64,000 nucleotides of DNA from Brasenia schreberi (taxonomy: Eukaryota > Streptophyta > Magnoliopsida > Nymphaeales > Cabombaceae). The stretch lies in contig JAYKKT010000090.1 in assembly GCA_036023115.1 (NCBI GenBank), forward strand, positions 35,855,001 through 35,919,000. The letters run 5' to 3'. The stretch's first letter is position 1. Each line of letters starts with the position of its first letter. Made by a program: the position numbers and the translations under genes. The notes under the pieces were generated by a model that did no database searches, was not told the origin of the DNA, and saw nothing but the letters and a program-made list of their open reading frames with translations. Shown here piece after piece: positions 47,158-63,534 of the stretch.

Positions 47158-47279
47158 TTTTTTTTCTTTTTTTAACAAGAGGAGACCGAAGCTTAACACT
47201 GACTCACAGATGTACTCTCTGAGAGTTGAACTCTCCATCTGCAGCAATGACCTCAGAGTGTTCTACCATTGAACTAACG
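47158..47279 (-). mobile_element. tRNA-derived SINE with A-rich tail
   Basis: The best SINE copy here. On the minus strand it reads CGTTAGTTCAATGGTAGAAC (A-box), GGAGAGTTCAACTC (B-box) 30-40 bases on, then a body ending AAGCTTCGGTCTCCTCTTG and an A-rich tail (the T run at 47158-47176 on the plus strand). The A-box to B-box spacing fits a Pol III promoter. It is too diverged to be a functional tRNA. Confidence 0.75.
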
Positions 47280-47282
47280 TTT

Positions 47283-47490
47283 TCTGTGCAATGGTAAGGC
47301 CGAAGCTGAATTCGGCACACCCCAAGTATCGAACTCGTGACCCTGTGCCTCAATAGCAGGTTCGAGTAATCATATGCAAGAAAGATCGTCTCACACCAGC
47401 AAAAAAGCAGTATTTTTTTTTACAAGAGGAGGCCGAAGCCTAACAACACCCACACATACATTCTTTCAAACTTTCCACCAGCAACAACAA
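47283..47490 (-). mobile_element. Two adjacent SINE fragments
   Basis: Positions 47283-47370 read on the minus strand as GGTCACGAGTTCGATACTTG plus a body with GGTGTGCCGAATTCAGC (second subfamily). Positions 47408-47490 repeat the CTTCGGCCTCCTCTTGT body and A-rich tail of the copy at 47158-47279 (first subfamily). Three SINE pieces in 330 bp form a nested or hot-spot cluster. Confidence 0.6.
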
Positions 47491-50279
47491 AACCAATATT
47501 TTGATGCAAACCATAACACTAATAATAAAATCATAACTTTTCACGCATGCCCTCTTTTGCTATTGACACAATAATGGGCCACAGGAGAGCAAAATTCACC
47601 CTTCTATATAAAGCCTTGCTGAAATCTTTATTGAGGCTAACTATGGTATGATATCAGCCCATTCCATGATGATAATGGGCAAACTAAATAGAAACAATGT
47701 GAGTGAGTTTAGTGGACAAGAGATCTACATACAACTTCATTGTGTATATTGGAAAAGTGATAAATACATAATGTCTTTGAGTGTATAATATTGTTTAAAC
47801 AATCCTTGACATCAATAGTATAAATTTGAATTAGATGTGATATTATACTTTTGTATTTTGCATTTAATGCACCGTGTGTATTACACGTAAAGCAATTCAA
47901 ATTTTTATTATTGATATCAAATATCAAATGTTAAAAGATGTTTTAGTATGATTGTGTAATTTAAACATTATATACATAATCTATGAGTATCTCCTTATCA
48001 ATTCGTGTTTTATTAGAACTTTTTTGCATTTGCTAAAGTTTTCCTAATATTTTGGTTAGTTTTAATATTATTTTATACTATGTTCAGTCATACAAGGGCA
48101 CCAAAGAAAATTATATATATATATATATATATATTAAGGATGAGAATTCTTGAATGAAGTGTAGGACCTGTCAATATCCATTTCGATGGATGTAGTTGTC
48201 GGTACTCTGGCTCATTGTGTGGAGCAGGGCTCCACTTCTAAGGAAAAGCCATATTCATGTTTATCCATGTATACTTCGGCAAATTACCGCTCACTGCATC
48301 AAATGTTAAAAGTTTCGTTTACCGGTTAGATATGAGTTACTTCTCTCTTTTTTTTGGGAGAGAGGGGGGGGGGGGATACACACACATAACTTCTTGAAAT
48401 TCCGTGTGTTTTCAGCTTTCAAGTTCCCTCTAATACAAAATAAGACATTATTGTATGGTAGTACTTTATATATGAAAACCTTATTGCATTCTTTACTAAG
48501 TTTATATGTCATATAGATGATCATATATTCAATGCTACTAAGTGTCATATATTGATATGTTAATGTAATGAATCATGGTTTAAGACCAGTGTAGCTAGTT
48601 AAGTTTTATGACTCACACCCACAATTAATATGAAAACATATTGTATTTGTTTTGTTTGAGATTGATCTAGTTGAGTTAATTGTTAAAATGACATAAGATC
48701 AAGCTCTATAAAAACAAAAAAATCATGTAGTTGTCGACACCTTTATTCAAGCGTATAAACAAAATCTAATGTCAGTAGTTATGTGAAAACTAAGGATTCT
48801 AGGCAGTGATTGGAAAAATTCGACACAACTCAACAAATAAAAAAAGTGACGTGTTGTCTTTATCGACACACTAAGTTTAGTGGTTTACACACGAAGTTTA
48901 GTAGTTATAATTATATATATAATTACATAATTCTATATTATGTAATTTAATGGTATAAAACTAAGATATAACAAAAGTAATGTATAATCAGCTTCAAATG
49001 TTCATGATCCATACATCATTGTTTGGAATATTGGAACTAGCACCCAAGGGGGCATCGTTAGGAATCAAACTAGAAGGGATGGTTGGTTTATCTTATCATA
49101 ACAATCATCTTTATTTCGATAGATGCATGCTTGAGACACTTGAATCCTCCCAGATCACATCTAATCAAACAGAAGCAGGGTGCGCACGATATTGAGCATC
49201 TCCTCGATATAAGATATCAGTTAAACCTTATCGAATACTTTGAAATGGAAGGAGTATGAGCAACCATAGACAAAGATTGCTTCATGGTAAACGCAGGAAG
49301 ACCCTAGTAGATCTGGCATCCTTAGGGTATTGAACTCATGACCCTCTATTTGAATGAATTTTATCTCAATCCCCTTCAGGAGACCCATGGCTCTTTGTGC
49401 AGTGATCAACTTAGGGTATTGAACTCATGACCTTCTATTTCTCTAGGTATAAACAACCCGAAAGACAAGTTGGGATCAAATGGAGACCCAAACATGATGC
49501 AATATATATGTGTGTGTGTGTGTGTGTGCAAGCTTTGAAACCGGAATATACTCATTTTCTTGCAGTGGGGTATGAGAAGAAGCCCAAGCTTTGAGCTGAG
49601 TAACGATACGAGCTGCGTTCCTAGGAAAAGTGAGCACGGCTCAATGGGCCCATTACATTTGTTTAACTAAGTCTGTTGCGTATGAAATACACATTCACAA
49701 GACCAAATAATGGTAGCTTAGCACGAGCAATAGCTCACCTGGCTAGGGGGTTTGACTCACAAGTTGAGAGTCATGAGTTTGATACGCGGAGCGAGCATCT
49801 GGTTTTGGTCTCCCCATTATACCAAAAACAACATAATGGTAGCTTAGTTGCTAATACCATTGTGGTTGTCGAACTCCCCACCAGCTGCGACGACGCTGGA
49901 GCACCCTGCCGTTGAGCTATCGCTCTGGGTGCAATTGGCGTGGTTTTGATGAACATGTTTGCTTCGAGTCGCACTGTGAACCGGAAACGTTATGCGGGTC
50001 AGCCTGCGATTTCACTGTGGGGCTTTAGAGTGCGATGTAGGCGCAGAAATGCCTGAAGCAAAAAGCCGTTGTGTGGAACAAAGGAAAACCGACGACTCCC
50101 TTCTTAAATTCAAAGGGAGGGGAGGTCTCTTGCCGTTGGGGGGATTCTTTTCTCTCTTGGTGCTAAATTTTGGTGTTTCTTTAGCGTGACCTTTGTAGTT
50201 TGTCCTTGCTGTCTATGATTTTGTCTTGGTTGTTGGCGTCGTTGATCATCGTTGGGGTTGACAGAGAAAGGAAGCAAGA
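47491..50279. other. Intergenic stretch with SINE remnants
   Basis: SINE-like sequence occurs at 49310-49440 (TTAGGGTATTGAACTCATGACC, present twice about 95 bases apart) and at 49826-49925 on the minus strand (GAACTCCCC...GTTGAGCTATCGCTC). Simple repeats occur at 48113-48134 (TA) and 49509-49530 (TG). The last few hundred bases are the likely promoter and leader of the transporter gene. No other gene seen. Confidence 0.4.
49725..49825 (+). mobile_element. tRNA-derived SINE, plus strand
   Basis: GAGCAATAGCTCACCTGGCT (A-box region) and GAGTCATGAGTTTGATACG (B-box region) align with the copy at 40416-40535. The matching start indicates the same family. Confidence 0.65.
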
Positions 50280-54708
<4,429 letters not shown>

Positions 54709-56025
54709 GTAAGCTTCATTATCTTGATCTTGATCTAAAGATTTTGCAATGTAACAAATATTTTCTTGTAGCCATCCATACAAGTTGTCTTCTGGTTACA
54801 TGATTTGCGGATGCGGTTCCAAGTTCTTAGGGTAGTGTTGTATCTAATTCAGCAAGAAAAGAAAAGAATAAAATGATCTCTGGTTGTTGGCTTCCTTTCT
54901 GGAGTTGGTGACTGGTGAAGTTTAGTTGGTGTTTCAGCTTCTCTTTCTGTATTTTCTTCAGTAAATTATTTTTCTCAAGCATTCTGCACCGACCCTCTAG
55001 TTAGAAATACTTAGTTTTCCTCATCATATTATTCTTTTTGCAAATCAAGGTCAAGGAATATGATTGATGTGGTCTGGTTAGCCATAGACATGCTTTACTG
55101 AAACATATAGATCACCTGGTTTCAAGGTATGAGCAGTTCTGTAGACTTCGATACTACCAAAGCCTAGCCTTTGTCCACAGTAAGTGGGGTTGAGTATGCG
55201 GATTCTGAATTACCATTTAGCTCGATCTTGTATCATAAAGAATTTAACACCATAAAGAAATGTTTTGTTGTTTCCTTACCAACACTTCAGTGGCCTTCCT
55301 CCCTATTTTACTGTTAGAAGTTCAAATCATGGTGTTCCATGCTGTGCCTCGAAACTTGAAGATTCTTCAAATCATCTTTTCAAATCGAAATTACTCGACT
55401 CAGAATCCATTTGATAATGATGACCATTTGTAGCTGAAGATCTTATGTTACCTGGATGCAGTTTTGGTACCACGATCAAGGTTTCAGCCATATCATACTA
55501 ATGCATGCCAGTAAGTTAATGGACCTTCGTTAGTTTAGACTAGACACGGCCAGTTCGAAACCGAACCGGTTGCAAAACTGCCAATAACTGGAACCGGCCA
55601 AACCGGAACAGGAGACCCCTCGGTTCTCATGCTTTTTAGAAACCGGTCTAGAATGGGTGGTCCCAAACCGTGGATTTTATTTTGATATAATTTTTGAAAT
55701 ACACTATTATCATGAATGGAGCTTTAGCTTAACGGCAAACACTCTCTGCCTCATCTCCCTCGTGTGGAGTTCGACTCTTAGGATTGCCTTTTGTTGTTTT
55801 GTGTTTCATGTGTAAAAGATTATGACTTGTATTTCGTAAGGAAAAGGATTAAATGCTTTGTTGCAAGACGCATTGTCATGAACCACTGTTTAGCTCAATG
55901 GTAAGACGCTTCCTACCTATTTGGCCAATTTCAGTTACGGTTCTTGGTTATGCTTTCGATTGCTTTTCTTTTTTAAGTTTATTGTTATTCCTGTCAAATC
56001 TTTGTTGTATGTTATAATATTAATT
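54709..56025. other. Transporter 3' region with repeat remnants
   Basis: Besides the gene's 3' untranslated region there is a minus-strand LINE 3' remnant (55160-55260, with AAAGCCTAGCCTTTGTCC and AGTGGGGTTGAGTATG, a different family from the RTE copies). At 55545-55670 there are GGTTC/GAACC words starting GACACGGCCAGTTC, and two tRNA-like SINE pieces follow (55712-55790, TTAGCTTAACGGCAAA and GGAGTTCGACTC; 55888-55915, TAGCTCAATGGTAAGAC). Confidence 0.5.
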
Positions 56026-56029
56026 TTGT

Positions 56030-59000
56030 TATTACCACTATATAAACAAACAACAACAACTAAGCCGTTTCCCATACTAAACGGATTGTTTCTTTCCAAC
56101 ACTTTTGTGGTTGTCTTCTACCTCTTTTAATACTTTCAAAATCTAGTTTTTCATACCTTCCTACAAGTGTTTCTTTTGATCTTCTTTCTATGTCTAAATC
56201 ATCTTAAATAATATTCTCTCATTTTATCGTCTATTGGTCACTCCTAATTTGTTTTTAATAACCTCATTATTTATACGGTATTTTCTTGTATGACCATTCA
56301 TTTGTGTCAACATCTTCATTTCTGTCACTGACATCTTTTGTACATGTTAATGATTAACAACCAATACTTACAACAATAAAATATGGCTGGTCTAATTGTT
56401 ACTCTATAATATTTATCTTTTAATTTTAGTGATATCTTCTCGTCATAAAGAATATCTTATGCTCCTCTTCATTTTAACCACCATGCATTAATTCTATGCA
56501 TAACATCTCCATAAATTCTTTCATTACTCTAAAAAATTGACCCTAGTATTTAAAACTTTCCTTTTGAGGGATGCAATGTGTACCAATTTTAATTTTTATG
56601 TCCTCTAAAATAACCAAATAATTAAACTTAGATTCCATATATTTTGTCTTTATTCTATTAAGTTGGAAGCCTTTACTTTCTAATGTTTCTCCATAATTTC
56701 AATTTTCTATTAACTTTTTCCTCAGAGTTCTCTACTAACACTATGTCATCTGCAAATAATATACACAAATGTACATCATCTTGAATATGTTTTGTTAACT
56801 CATCAATCATTATTATAAATATGGACTTAAAGTTGATCCTTAATGTAACCCAATATTAACTTCAAAGGAGTCTGTCATTCCTTCACGAGTCCTCACACAT
56901 GTTTTTGCACTATCGTACATGTCTATTATAAGGTTTATGTATGTTAATAATGTGATACCTCTTTTTTTCGAGGTTCTCCAAAGAACATCTATTTGTACCC
57001 TATCGTAAGCTTTTTCTAGATTAATAAATATCATATAAAAGTATTTCTTTTTTATTATAAAATGTTTCATAAGACGTCTTAAAAGGTGAATTGCTTTAAG
57101 AGTAGATCTGCCTAGCATGAATCCAAATTGGTTTTCTGTTGTACTCAATATTTGTCTTAACTTACGTTTGATAATTCTTTTCTATAATTTCATAGTATAA
57201 CTCATTAACTTGAAATCTTGATAATTCGCACAATTCTAAATGTCTCCCTTTTACTTATATATGGTATAAGTGTACTCACCCTCATTCCTTGAAAATCTTT
57301 TGGTTTCTCTATATTTCATTAAATAGTCTTATGAGTTTTCTGTATCTTGTAGGATTTTTCAAACTTCTATAGGAATATTGTTTGGTCCTAAAGATTTACT
57401 ATCATTCATATGTTTACAGCCTCTTTGACTTCATTCTTTTGAATACGTCGGTAAACATTGTGGTTTATATACCTTTCTGATTTGGCTAACTCTCCTAAGT
57501 TAATACTAACATCTTTATTTTAATTAAAAAACTTATAAAAATAGTTTTTCATATCATCATTTTCCACTAGAATTTTTCGATCATTGTCTTTAATGCATCT
57601 AACAAAATTAAGATCCTTAGTTTTCTTATCTCTAGCTCTAGCTTTCCTAAAAATATCTCTTTCACAATCTTTTGAGTTGAGTTTTTTTATATAAATTCTC
57701 CCAAATTTTAGCTTTGGCTTCATTGACGGCCTTTTTCGCTTATTTCTTTGTTTTCTTATAAGCCTCTAAAGTTTCACCAGTCTTGTTAGCATAATGTAAT
57801 TTGTAACATGCCCTCTACGCCTTGATTTTATTTTGCACCACTTCACTTCACTACTGAGCTTCTTTTTGTGCTGGTACACCTCCCTTAGATTCACCTAAGA
57901 CATCTTTCGCCACTTTCCTAATATGTATAGTCATGTTGTTTTACATATCACAAGGTGTACTAACATAATTTCCAAAATCTCCTTGAGCGAGTTTCTGTTT
58001 AAATATACCTTCTTTCTTGCTTTTGAGGTTCCACCATTTAGCATGAATAGCTCGATGTACTCATTTCTTCTTTGACCACTTTTCATGTCTAAATCCATAA
58101 CTAAAAGTCAATGTTGGAGGTTAAACTTTCTCCTAAATTACCTTGCAATCTTTACAATACGATCTGTCTTTTTCCTACAAACAAAATAATCAATTTGTGT
58201 TTGTAATAAGATACTCTTATAAGTAATTAAATTTTCACCCCTTTTTTGAAGATTGTATCGACTATAAAGAGATCAAATGCCATAGCAAAATTTAAAATCT
58301 TTCTACCTTCCTTATTTATATTCTTAAAACCAAAGTTTCCATGAATACCTTGATATCATAATGTTATCGACATGTCAATTTAAGTCTCCTAAACAAATCA
58401 TCTTTTTGTGGAATTCTTTAAATCACCTTATCTAACTCCTTCCAAAAAGTCGTCTTTATACTATCTTCTAGCCATACTTGGTTTTAGCACAAACTACATT
58501 CAAAACCTTTGCTCGTATTAATTTCAACATCATGATTTGGTATACGTCTACTACACTATCCTTTAAATCTTTATTTATGATAATATCAACTTCATTTCGA
58601 GCATTTTCCTTTCTTTAGTACCATAATTTAAAACTTCTATCTTCAATGTCGTTTGCTTTTTCTCCAACTCACTTTTTCTCTTTTAAACATAGGATATAAA
58701 TCTTTCTCTGAATCATAGTATCTACCACCTTTATTAACTTACCAAATATTTTTTTGATATTTTAAGAATCAATATGAATCTTATTATACTAGCTTCTTTA
58801 CCCCCGCATCTGTTTATACTAAAAATGTAGAGACCTATGCAATTTATTTACTACATTTGCGCGGCAATATAGCGGGAGTAACTTCTTTATCCACACTTAT
58901 CCATAATGTGAGAACCCTCTCTGCAATTAATTCACTACATTCAGGTGAAAATGCAGAGACTCTTGCTTACTTTTCATTGTATTCGGGCTCTACGTCACTA

Positions 59001-59176
59001 AGAGGGGACGTCCCCATGTAAAGCTTATAATTTGTATAATTCATAGTAGAAAAATTCGATAAAATTTTACTTTGGTTGTCGAAAGCCTAATGCAATACTC
59101 CTCCTTTATCTGGACTTGAGACCAATAATGCAAAGGTGATCCCTTATATGGGCGGAGTTTTTGTTGTTACCACTAT
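56030..59176 (-). mobile_element. Older RTE LINE copy with diverged TSD
   Basis: The second long RTE copy lies on the minus strand, with its (CAA)n/TAAGCC 3' end at about 56047 and its 5' leader near 59110-59145. It is colinear with the copy at 20738-23917 but riddled with indels; reverse-transcriptase pieces remain at 56840-57148 (NQFGFMLGRSTLKAIHLLRR, INLEKAYDRV). Flanks TTGTTATTACCACTATA (56027-56043) and TTGTTGTTACCACTATA (59161-59177) differ at one base and are the likely TSD. More mutations than in the first copy imply an earlier insertion. Confidence 0.88.
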
Positions 59177-59177
59177 A

Positions 59178-60006
59178 AATATAAAAAACATTAACAAATA
59201 AGCACGTGAAAATGAAGATGTGTACGTACACTAGGAACATAAAAACATGAATGGTAAAGCAATTTTGGGGAAATTTTCCAGCACATCTACTATACGGTCA
59301 CGTTCAAAAGGGTTTGTTTAATGCCTCCCAGCTTTTGAATCAACAAATGATGTCTGATAGTGAGTTTGTAAGGTTTGAACTTTTCAATTGCGACTCTTAG
59401 GGAATTTTGAAACCTCCTAAATCGTTGGTGTATTGGGAAGGGTATACAAGATTTGATTCTTACTGTATTAAGGGTATACAATCCAGACATGGTAAGATTT
59501 TCAGGACAAAATTATATTAGGGTCCTCCAAGAGGATGTGGACCATCCATTCGCAGATCGCCCATCAAGAGTTGATTCTTACTACACTTAAGAGTGCAGAA
59601 TCATACATACACCAGGTTTTTTTTTTTAAAGATGACTAGGCCTTCAATCTCTTGAGATTGAAACATGTCAAAACACACACATATATGCATATTGTATATA
59701 TAGAGAGAGAAGATGCAAACCACTTGCAAACTCAGTCCAAACCAATCTCAATTGAAAAATAAAAATTGAAAAGCATGTACAAAAACAAATCTAAGTACCA
59801 TACAAAAGTACACATTTTTTCATATTTTATTTTCAATATCCATGAATTAGAAGATTGAAATCGGTTTTGGAAGTTTATATAATGGTGGTTTGCATCGTAC
59901 CATTTGTAAGTGCTGCACAAGTGTATCCAAGTAAATATGAAAGAAAATTTTGAATTTCAAAAAAGTTTGGTGCAGCACTAATGCACAATGCACCACAACC
60001 AATTTA

Positions 60007-60077
<71 letters not shown>

Positions 60078-60639
60078 AGTGGAATATTCTTGCTGCTTGT
60101 TCGTGTTAGAAGGGCTTCGATCCAAGTTATATCCGATGCTTGACACTAACCCTCAACAATGTTTGGGTGTAGGTTTAAACTCGATTTGTGGTTTCTTCAA
60201 CAAATGTGATAAATTAAAGAGAAAAATAAACAAATAATAAAAACATAACATGCAATAAAAAATGTAACATGAAACCAAAGAAGAAAGACGGATCAGATTG
60301 ACAAGTTTTAAGCCGAGTATCAGCCAGATCTAACTCAAATCTGACAAACAACAAGCACACTCTAGCACACACACACACAGAGAAGCATACTCAATTTATA
60401 TCCGTACCCACATCATTAAATGTTGAAACTGTTCACTTGTCTCCACACTCGCATACATAATAACGTGATGATGTTGGTAGCTTTGAAATGATGCCATTAC
60501 TTTTTATACCTAAATGATCCCTAAGAGCTGACAGAGAAGAGAAAAGGATTCTAGGTGCTGCTACACTCTTGTTTTTATTGTTTCCATTACAAGGACGGGT
60601 TGGATCAAGAGCCCAACCGCCCAAAGTTACAGTCTTAAG

Positions 60640-60641
<2 letters not shown>
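59178..60641. other. Intergenic stretch, no gene recognised
   Basis: A pure TA tract of about 65 bases lies at 60010-60074. Short open frames nearby are unsupported. Nothing else identified. Confidence 0.4.
60010..60074. repeat. (TA)n microsatellite
   Basis: An uninterrupted TA tract of about 32 units between unique AT-rich sequence. Confidence 0.97.

Positions 60642-60720
<79 letters not shown>
60642..60720. repeat. (TA)n(GA)n array at a stop codon
   Basis: About 40 bases of TA followed by about 38 bases of GA. On the minus strand the CT part starts only a few bases after the TGA (60726-60724) of the universal stress protein, so the array lies at the very start of its 3' untranslated region. 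Confidence 0.95.
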
Positions 60721-60723
<3 letters not shown>

Positions 60724-61769
60724 TCAGGCTAGAAGCCAAAAGTTTTTCTGCCATCTGCTGGTGATGAGATAACCGCCGACGCTCTTGCTCTGCTTTCTCA
60801 CTGCCAAGGTTAAGCACTCAGCTTGCTTGATGCATTCTTCCACCAAATCTTCAACGCAGCTAAGATACAGGCTTCAATAAAACCCACCCTTTCAGCAAAA
60901 TCCACATCTTAAAACGTAAAAGACTGACTACATACATTCATGCCGCAACCCGTATACTTCAACAAAAGGCCATAGCCCATGGTTTAGTCCTGAGGTTTAA
61001 CCAAAACTCAGTAAAAACCATGGACTACGCCGCTACTTGCCTCACCCCAAGCAGCCATATGGCAATGAAAAGGGCCCCTGGTTGCTAGAAAGGCTCCGGT
61101 CTTTGATTCTACCTCTGCATTATCCGAGACCAGCACAGGACCGGCCGGTGAGGGATCTAGCCTGGGAGCCATTCGAACCGCTTCAATGGCGGCCTTTTTC
61201 GCGAGTTGTGAATTCTTTTAGGGAGAAAGAGATGGATAAATCACAAATGAGGAGAATCAATTATTGTACTAGCTAAAGAGAGGTGAAGGCTTCTTCTGTG
61301 CCAAAACAAGAATAGAAGCTCCGAGTTTCTTCACTTGGCTGGTCACAGTTGATGCTCCCATCCCATGCATAACAAGCGTTTCAACTTCAACCTGTTCAAT
61401 GATAAAAAGGAAATTTTGAATTGCTTCCAACAAGAGCTCTGGGATCCAGGCAGTGAGACGGTCGCTTCTTACCTCCGGTCTGCATGCTGTGCATAGAGAT
61501 ACAAGAGTAGTGGCAAGCTGGGAGGTATTGGCGGTGGCGTCGGGGATCCCTCCTCCGTTAGCGGCAACGGCGGCCGTGGCGGTGTCTGGCGGTATGTTGT
61601 GGAAGAGGGTGAGGAGGTCTCCCCTGGCTGTGACATGGGTGAGAGCCCATATCATGGCATGATTGGCACGGATCGAGTTGTCGACCACCACCATAACTCT
61701 CTTCTTCTTCCCCACTCCACAGCCACCTCCATTGTTGTTCTCATTGAAGAGGTTCAGGCCTTGCATCAT
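60724..61769 (-). CDS. Universal stress protein (UspA-like)
   Basis: A plant UspA-domain (adenine-nucleotide alpha-hydrolase fold) protein; the family binds ATP or AMP, but the cellular role here is unknown. Three exons: 61769-61473, 61391-61270 and 60859-60724, giving 184 residues. Exon 1: VMVVVDNSIRANHAMIWALT and GDLLTLFHNIPPD, ending at CTACRPE with a GTAAGA donor. Exon 2: VEVETLVMHGMGASTVTSQV and LGASILVLAQKKPSPLFS. Its donor is GTACAA; read through, the frame would stop at TAG at once, which hides the last exon. Exon 3: VEECIKQAECLTLAVRKQSK, SVGGYLITSRWQKNFWLLA and stop, the standard C-terminus of At1g69080-type members. The phases match (codon TA|C). I start at the first of two ATGs at 61769; the frame is open further upstream without ATG, so an extra 5' exon is possible. 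Confidence 0.82.
61046..61214 (-). other. Unassigned exon-like block in USP intron 2
   Basis: On the minus strand there is an acceptor-like TAAAAG, a 169-base GC-rich open block reading SQLAKKAAIEAVRMAPRLDP then VLVSDNAEVESKTGAFLATR, and a donor-like GTGAGG. I do not recognise the residues. Its phase does not fit between exons 2 and 3 of the stress-protein gene, which join in frame without it. It may be an alternative exon, a captured gene fragment or chance. Confidence 0.25.
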
Positions 61770-61974
61770 AAGGCTTAGGTTCTTCTCAGGTGGGTGCCTC
61801 TTGCTCCAAGTTTCTCCACTGCTCAACTGCCTTACCAGACACAAGAGTAGCTTCAGCCGCAGGCATTTCCCTCTGTGTTGAGGCTTTCTCCTTCGCTTTT
61901 AAGCTTTTATTCGTCTACTCTTTGCTGGGGCTGAACAGAAAGCCACGGCAAGAAAAACTAGATTTTGCGACGGC

Positions 61975-62062
61975 TAAGGAATGAAAGGATGGCTGAAGAG
62001 AAGAAGAAGAAGCTAAGGAATGAAAGGGTGGCTGAAGAGAAGAAGAAGAAGCTAAAGAAATG
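61975..62062. repeat. Tandem duplication, about 38 bp, twice
   Basis: The segment AGGAATGAAAGGATGGCTGA followed by an AGAAG run and CTA is repeated at once with AGGGTGGC in place of AGGATGGC. It lies upstream of the stress-protein gene and may be in its leader or promoter. Confidence 0.8.
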
Positions 62063-62064
62063 AA

Positions 62065-63450
62065 AGGAATTCCCTAGACCTTTATAAGATACCTAGGGTG
62101 ATCGATGATGTTTGGCGATGACCAGACAGTGCACTGTATGCTTCCCTCTTCAAATTTAGTATTGATAAAAAGCAGAAGCTTTGCAAAAGGAAGATGAGAG
62201 ATGAAGGAGAAATGTTACAGATATACGTCGAGTGACTTTTCAGATCGTGTTTCGATATCTCAGCCGTCCAGTTTGATGATGGATGGCGGAAGCTTTTTCC
62301 TCTGAGGTGCAACCATGTTGTTTCTTCTTACAAATTGGATGGCTGAGGCTTCAGAGGACATCCTCAAATGTGATGTTATGTAAGCAATGTTCTTAAATGT
62401 TATTGCTTGCTTGGGACGAATATAATGATGGAAAGGAGAAAGAGACACAATTTGCATTGCCACTCTAAGGAACCCGTTTTACCCCCTACTTCTATATATA
62501 TATATATATATGAAGAGTAAGGAGGCGTGCATTGAACCACACGCCCACATTATTTTCTTCCCCCTTAGGGGTTTGGTGAATAATAATGATGTATGAAGTA
62601 CTCCCTTTTCTTCTTTCTTTTTCAAATATGATCAAAATTGAAGATCAGGGCGTACATGAGATGAGCTGCTTGCAGTCTGGCTCAGCTCATTTTTCCATGG
62701 AGGAGTTCGTAAGGAAGCCGGCTTTGCATGGGAAAAGAGTAGGGGTCTTAAATTTAGACCCGATCCAAAAGAATCCGTGTTGGTGTCGAGGGTTAGGTAC
62801 CTACCTCTAGTTGGGTCCAACTCATTCCTAAGTGAGCCGGTAAAAGGAGTTGGATATGGGTGGACCCACACCTGACCTAAATCCATCCCAAAAATATGTA
62901 TATATGATGTAAAATATATGTTATCTACAAAATGAACATAAACACATATATATCTACTATGGGGACCTCCATCTAAGAGCGCAATATCTACTCTTATCAC
63001 TAATTTTTTGTCTGGAAGATATGTATTTATATTTGTGCGCGTATAACAACTGAAAAAATCCCTTATTTGAGTCAGACTTCTCCCATATTCAACCAAAGAA
63101 TGATAAGGATGCTCTCAGATCTTAGCATCAATCAAGGACGTTTGAATGGTGGTATTGTTCTTGTATTCAACCAGCATATTGAGTCCTATGACCTAAGTAT
63201 AGATTTCCACATGGGTCCCTGAGAGGACTTAGATTGAGTTTGATACTTGCATCACAAAATCGTACCTGGACCAGTGGACCTAGACTTACTTGATTGCGCA
63301 CCTAGTCCAGTGAACTGAGACCCCAAACCTTACCAATGAAAAGTGGTACATTTGGGGGAAGTCGGTTAAAATATTCAAGGAAAAGAATACAAACTGAAAT
63401 CTCAAAGAAAGAGGAATAGAACTTATTAAATTGGGTACACAACTCGTCAA
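62065..63450. other. Intergenic stretch between USP and tRNA genes
   Basis: No gene recognised. Positions 62750-62890 carry GACCCGATCC, GGGTCCAACTC and GGGTGGACCC words followed by a TATATG-rich stretch, the same arrangement as at 39890-40330. A short (TA)n lies at 62493-62511. Confidence 0.45.
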
Positions 63451-63455
63451 GCAAA

Positions 63456-63528
63456 GCGCCCGTGGCCTAATGGACAAGGCGTCTGACTTCTAATCAGGCG
63501 ATTGTGGGTTCGAGTCCCACCGGGCGTG
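63456..63528 (+). tRNA. tRNA-Arg (anticodon TCT)
   Basis: A 73-base cloverleaf can be drawn. Acceptor stem GCGCCCG pairs with CGGGCGT (one G-U) with discriminator G at 63528. The D arm is in GGCCTAATGGACAAGGC, the anticodon arm GTCTGACTTCTAATCAGGC has the loop CTTCTAA with anticodon TCT, and the T arm is TGTGGGTTCGAGTCCCAC with an intact B-box. There is no intron and CCA is not encoded, as is normal for plants. It looks functional, unlike the SINE sequences nearby. Confidence 0.95.
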
Positions 63529-63530
63529 AA

Positions 63531-63534
63531 TTTT
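63531..63534 (+). terminator. Pol III terminator of tRNA-Arg
   Basis: TTTT begins three bases after the end of the tRNA, with further T runs at 63537-63541 and 63547-63551, the usual RNA polymerase III stop signal. Confidence 0.8.

Noticed and set aside
39000..49925. SINE A- and B-boxes as tRNA genes
   Set aside because: The flanking stems do not pair; only 63456-63528 folds as a tRNA.
61269..61271. Stop codon that seemed to truncate the universal stress protein
   Set aside because: A GT donor overlaps the TAG, and a phase-matched last exon at 60859-60724 supplies the normal C-terminus.
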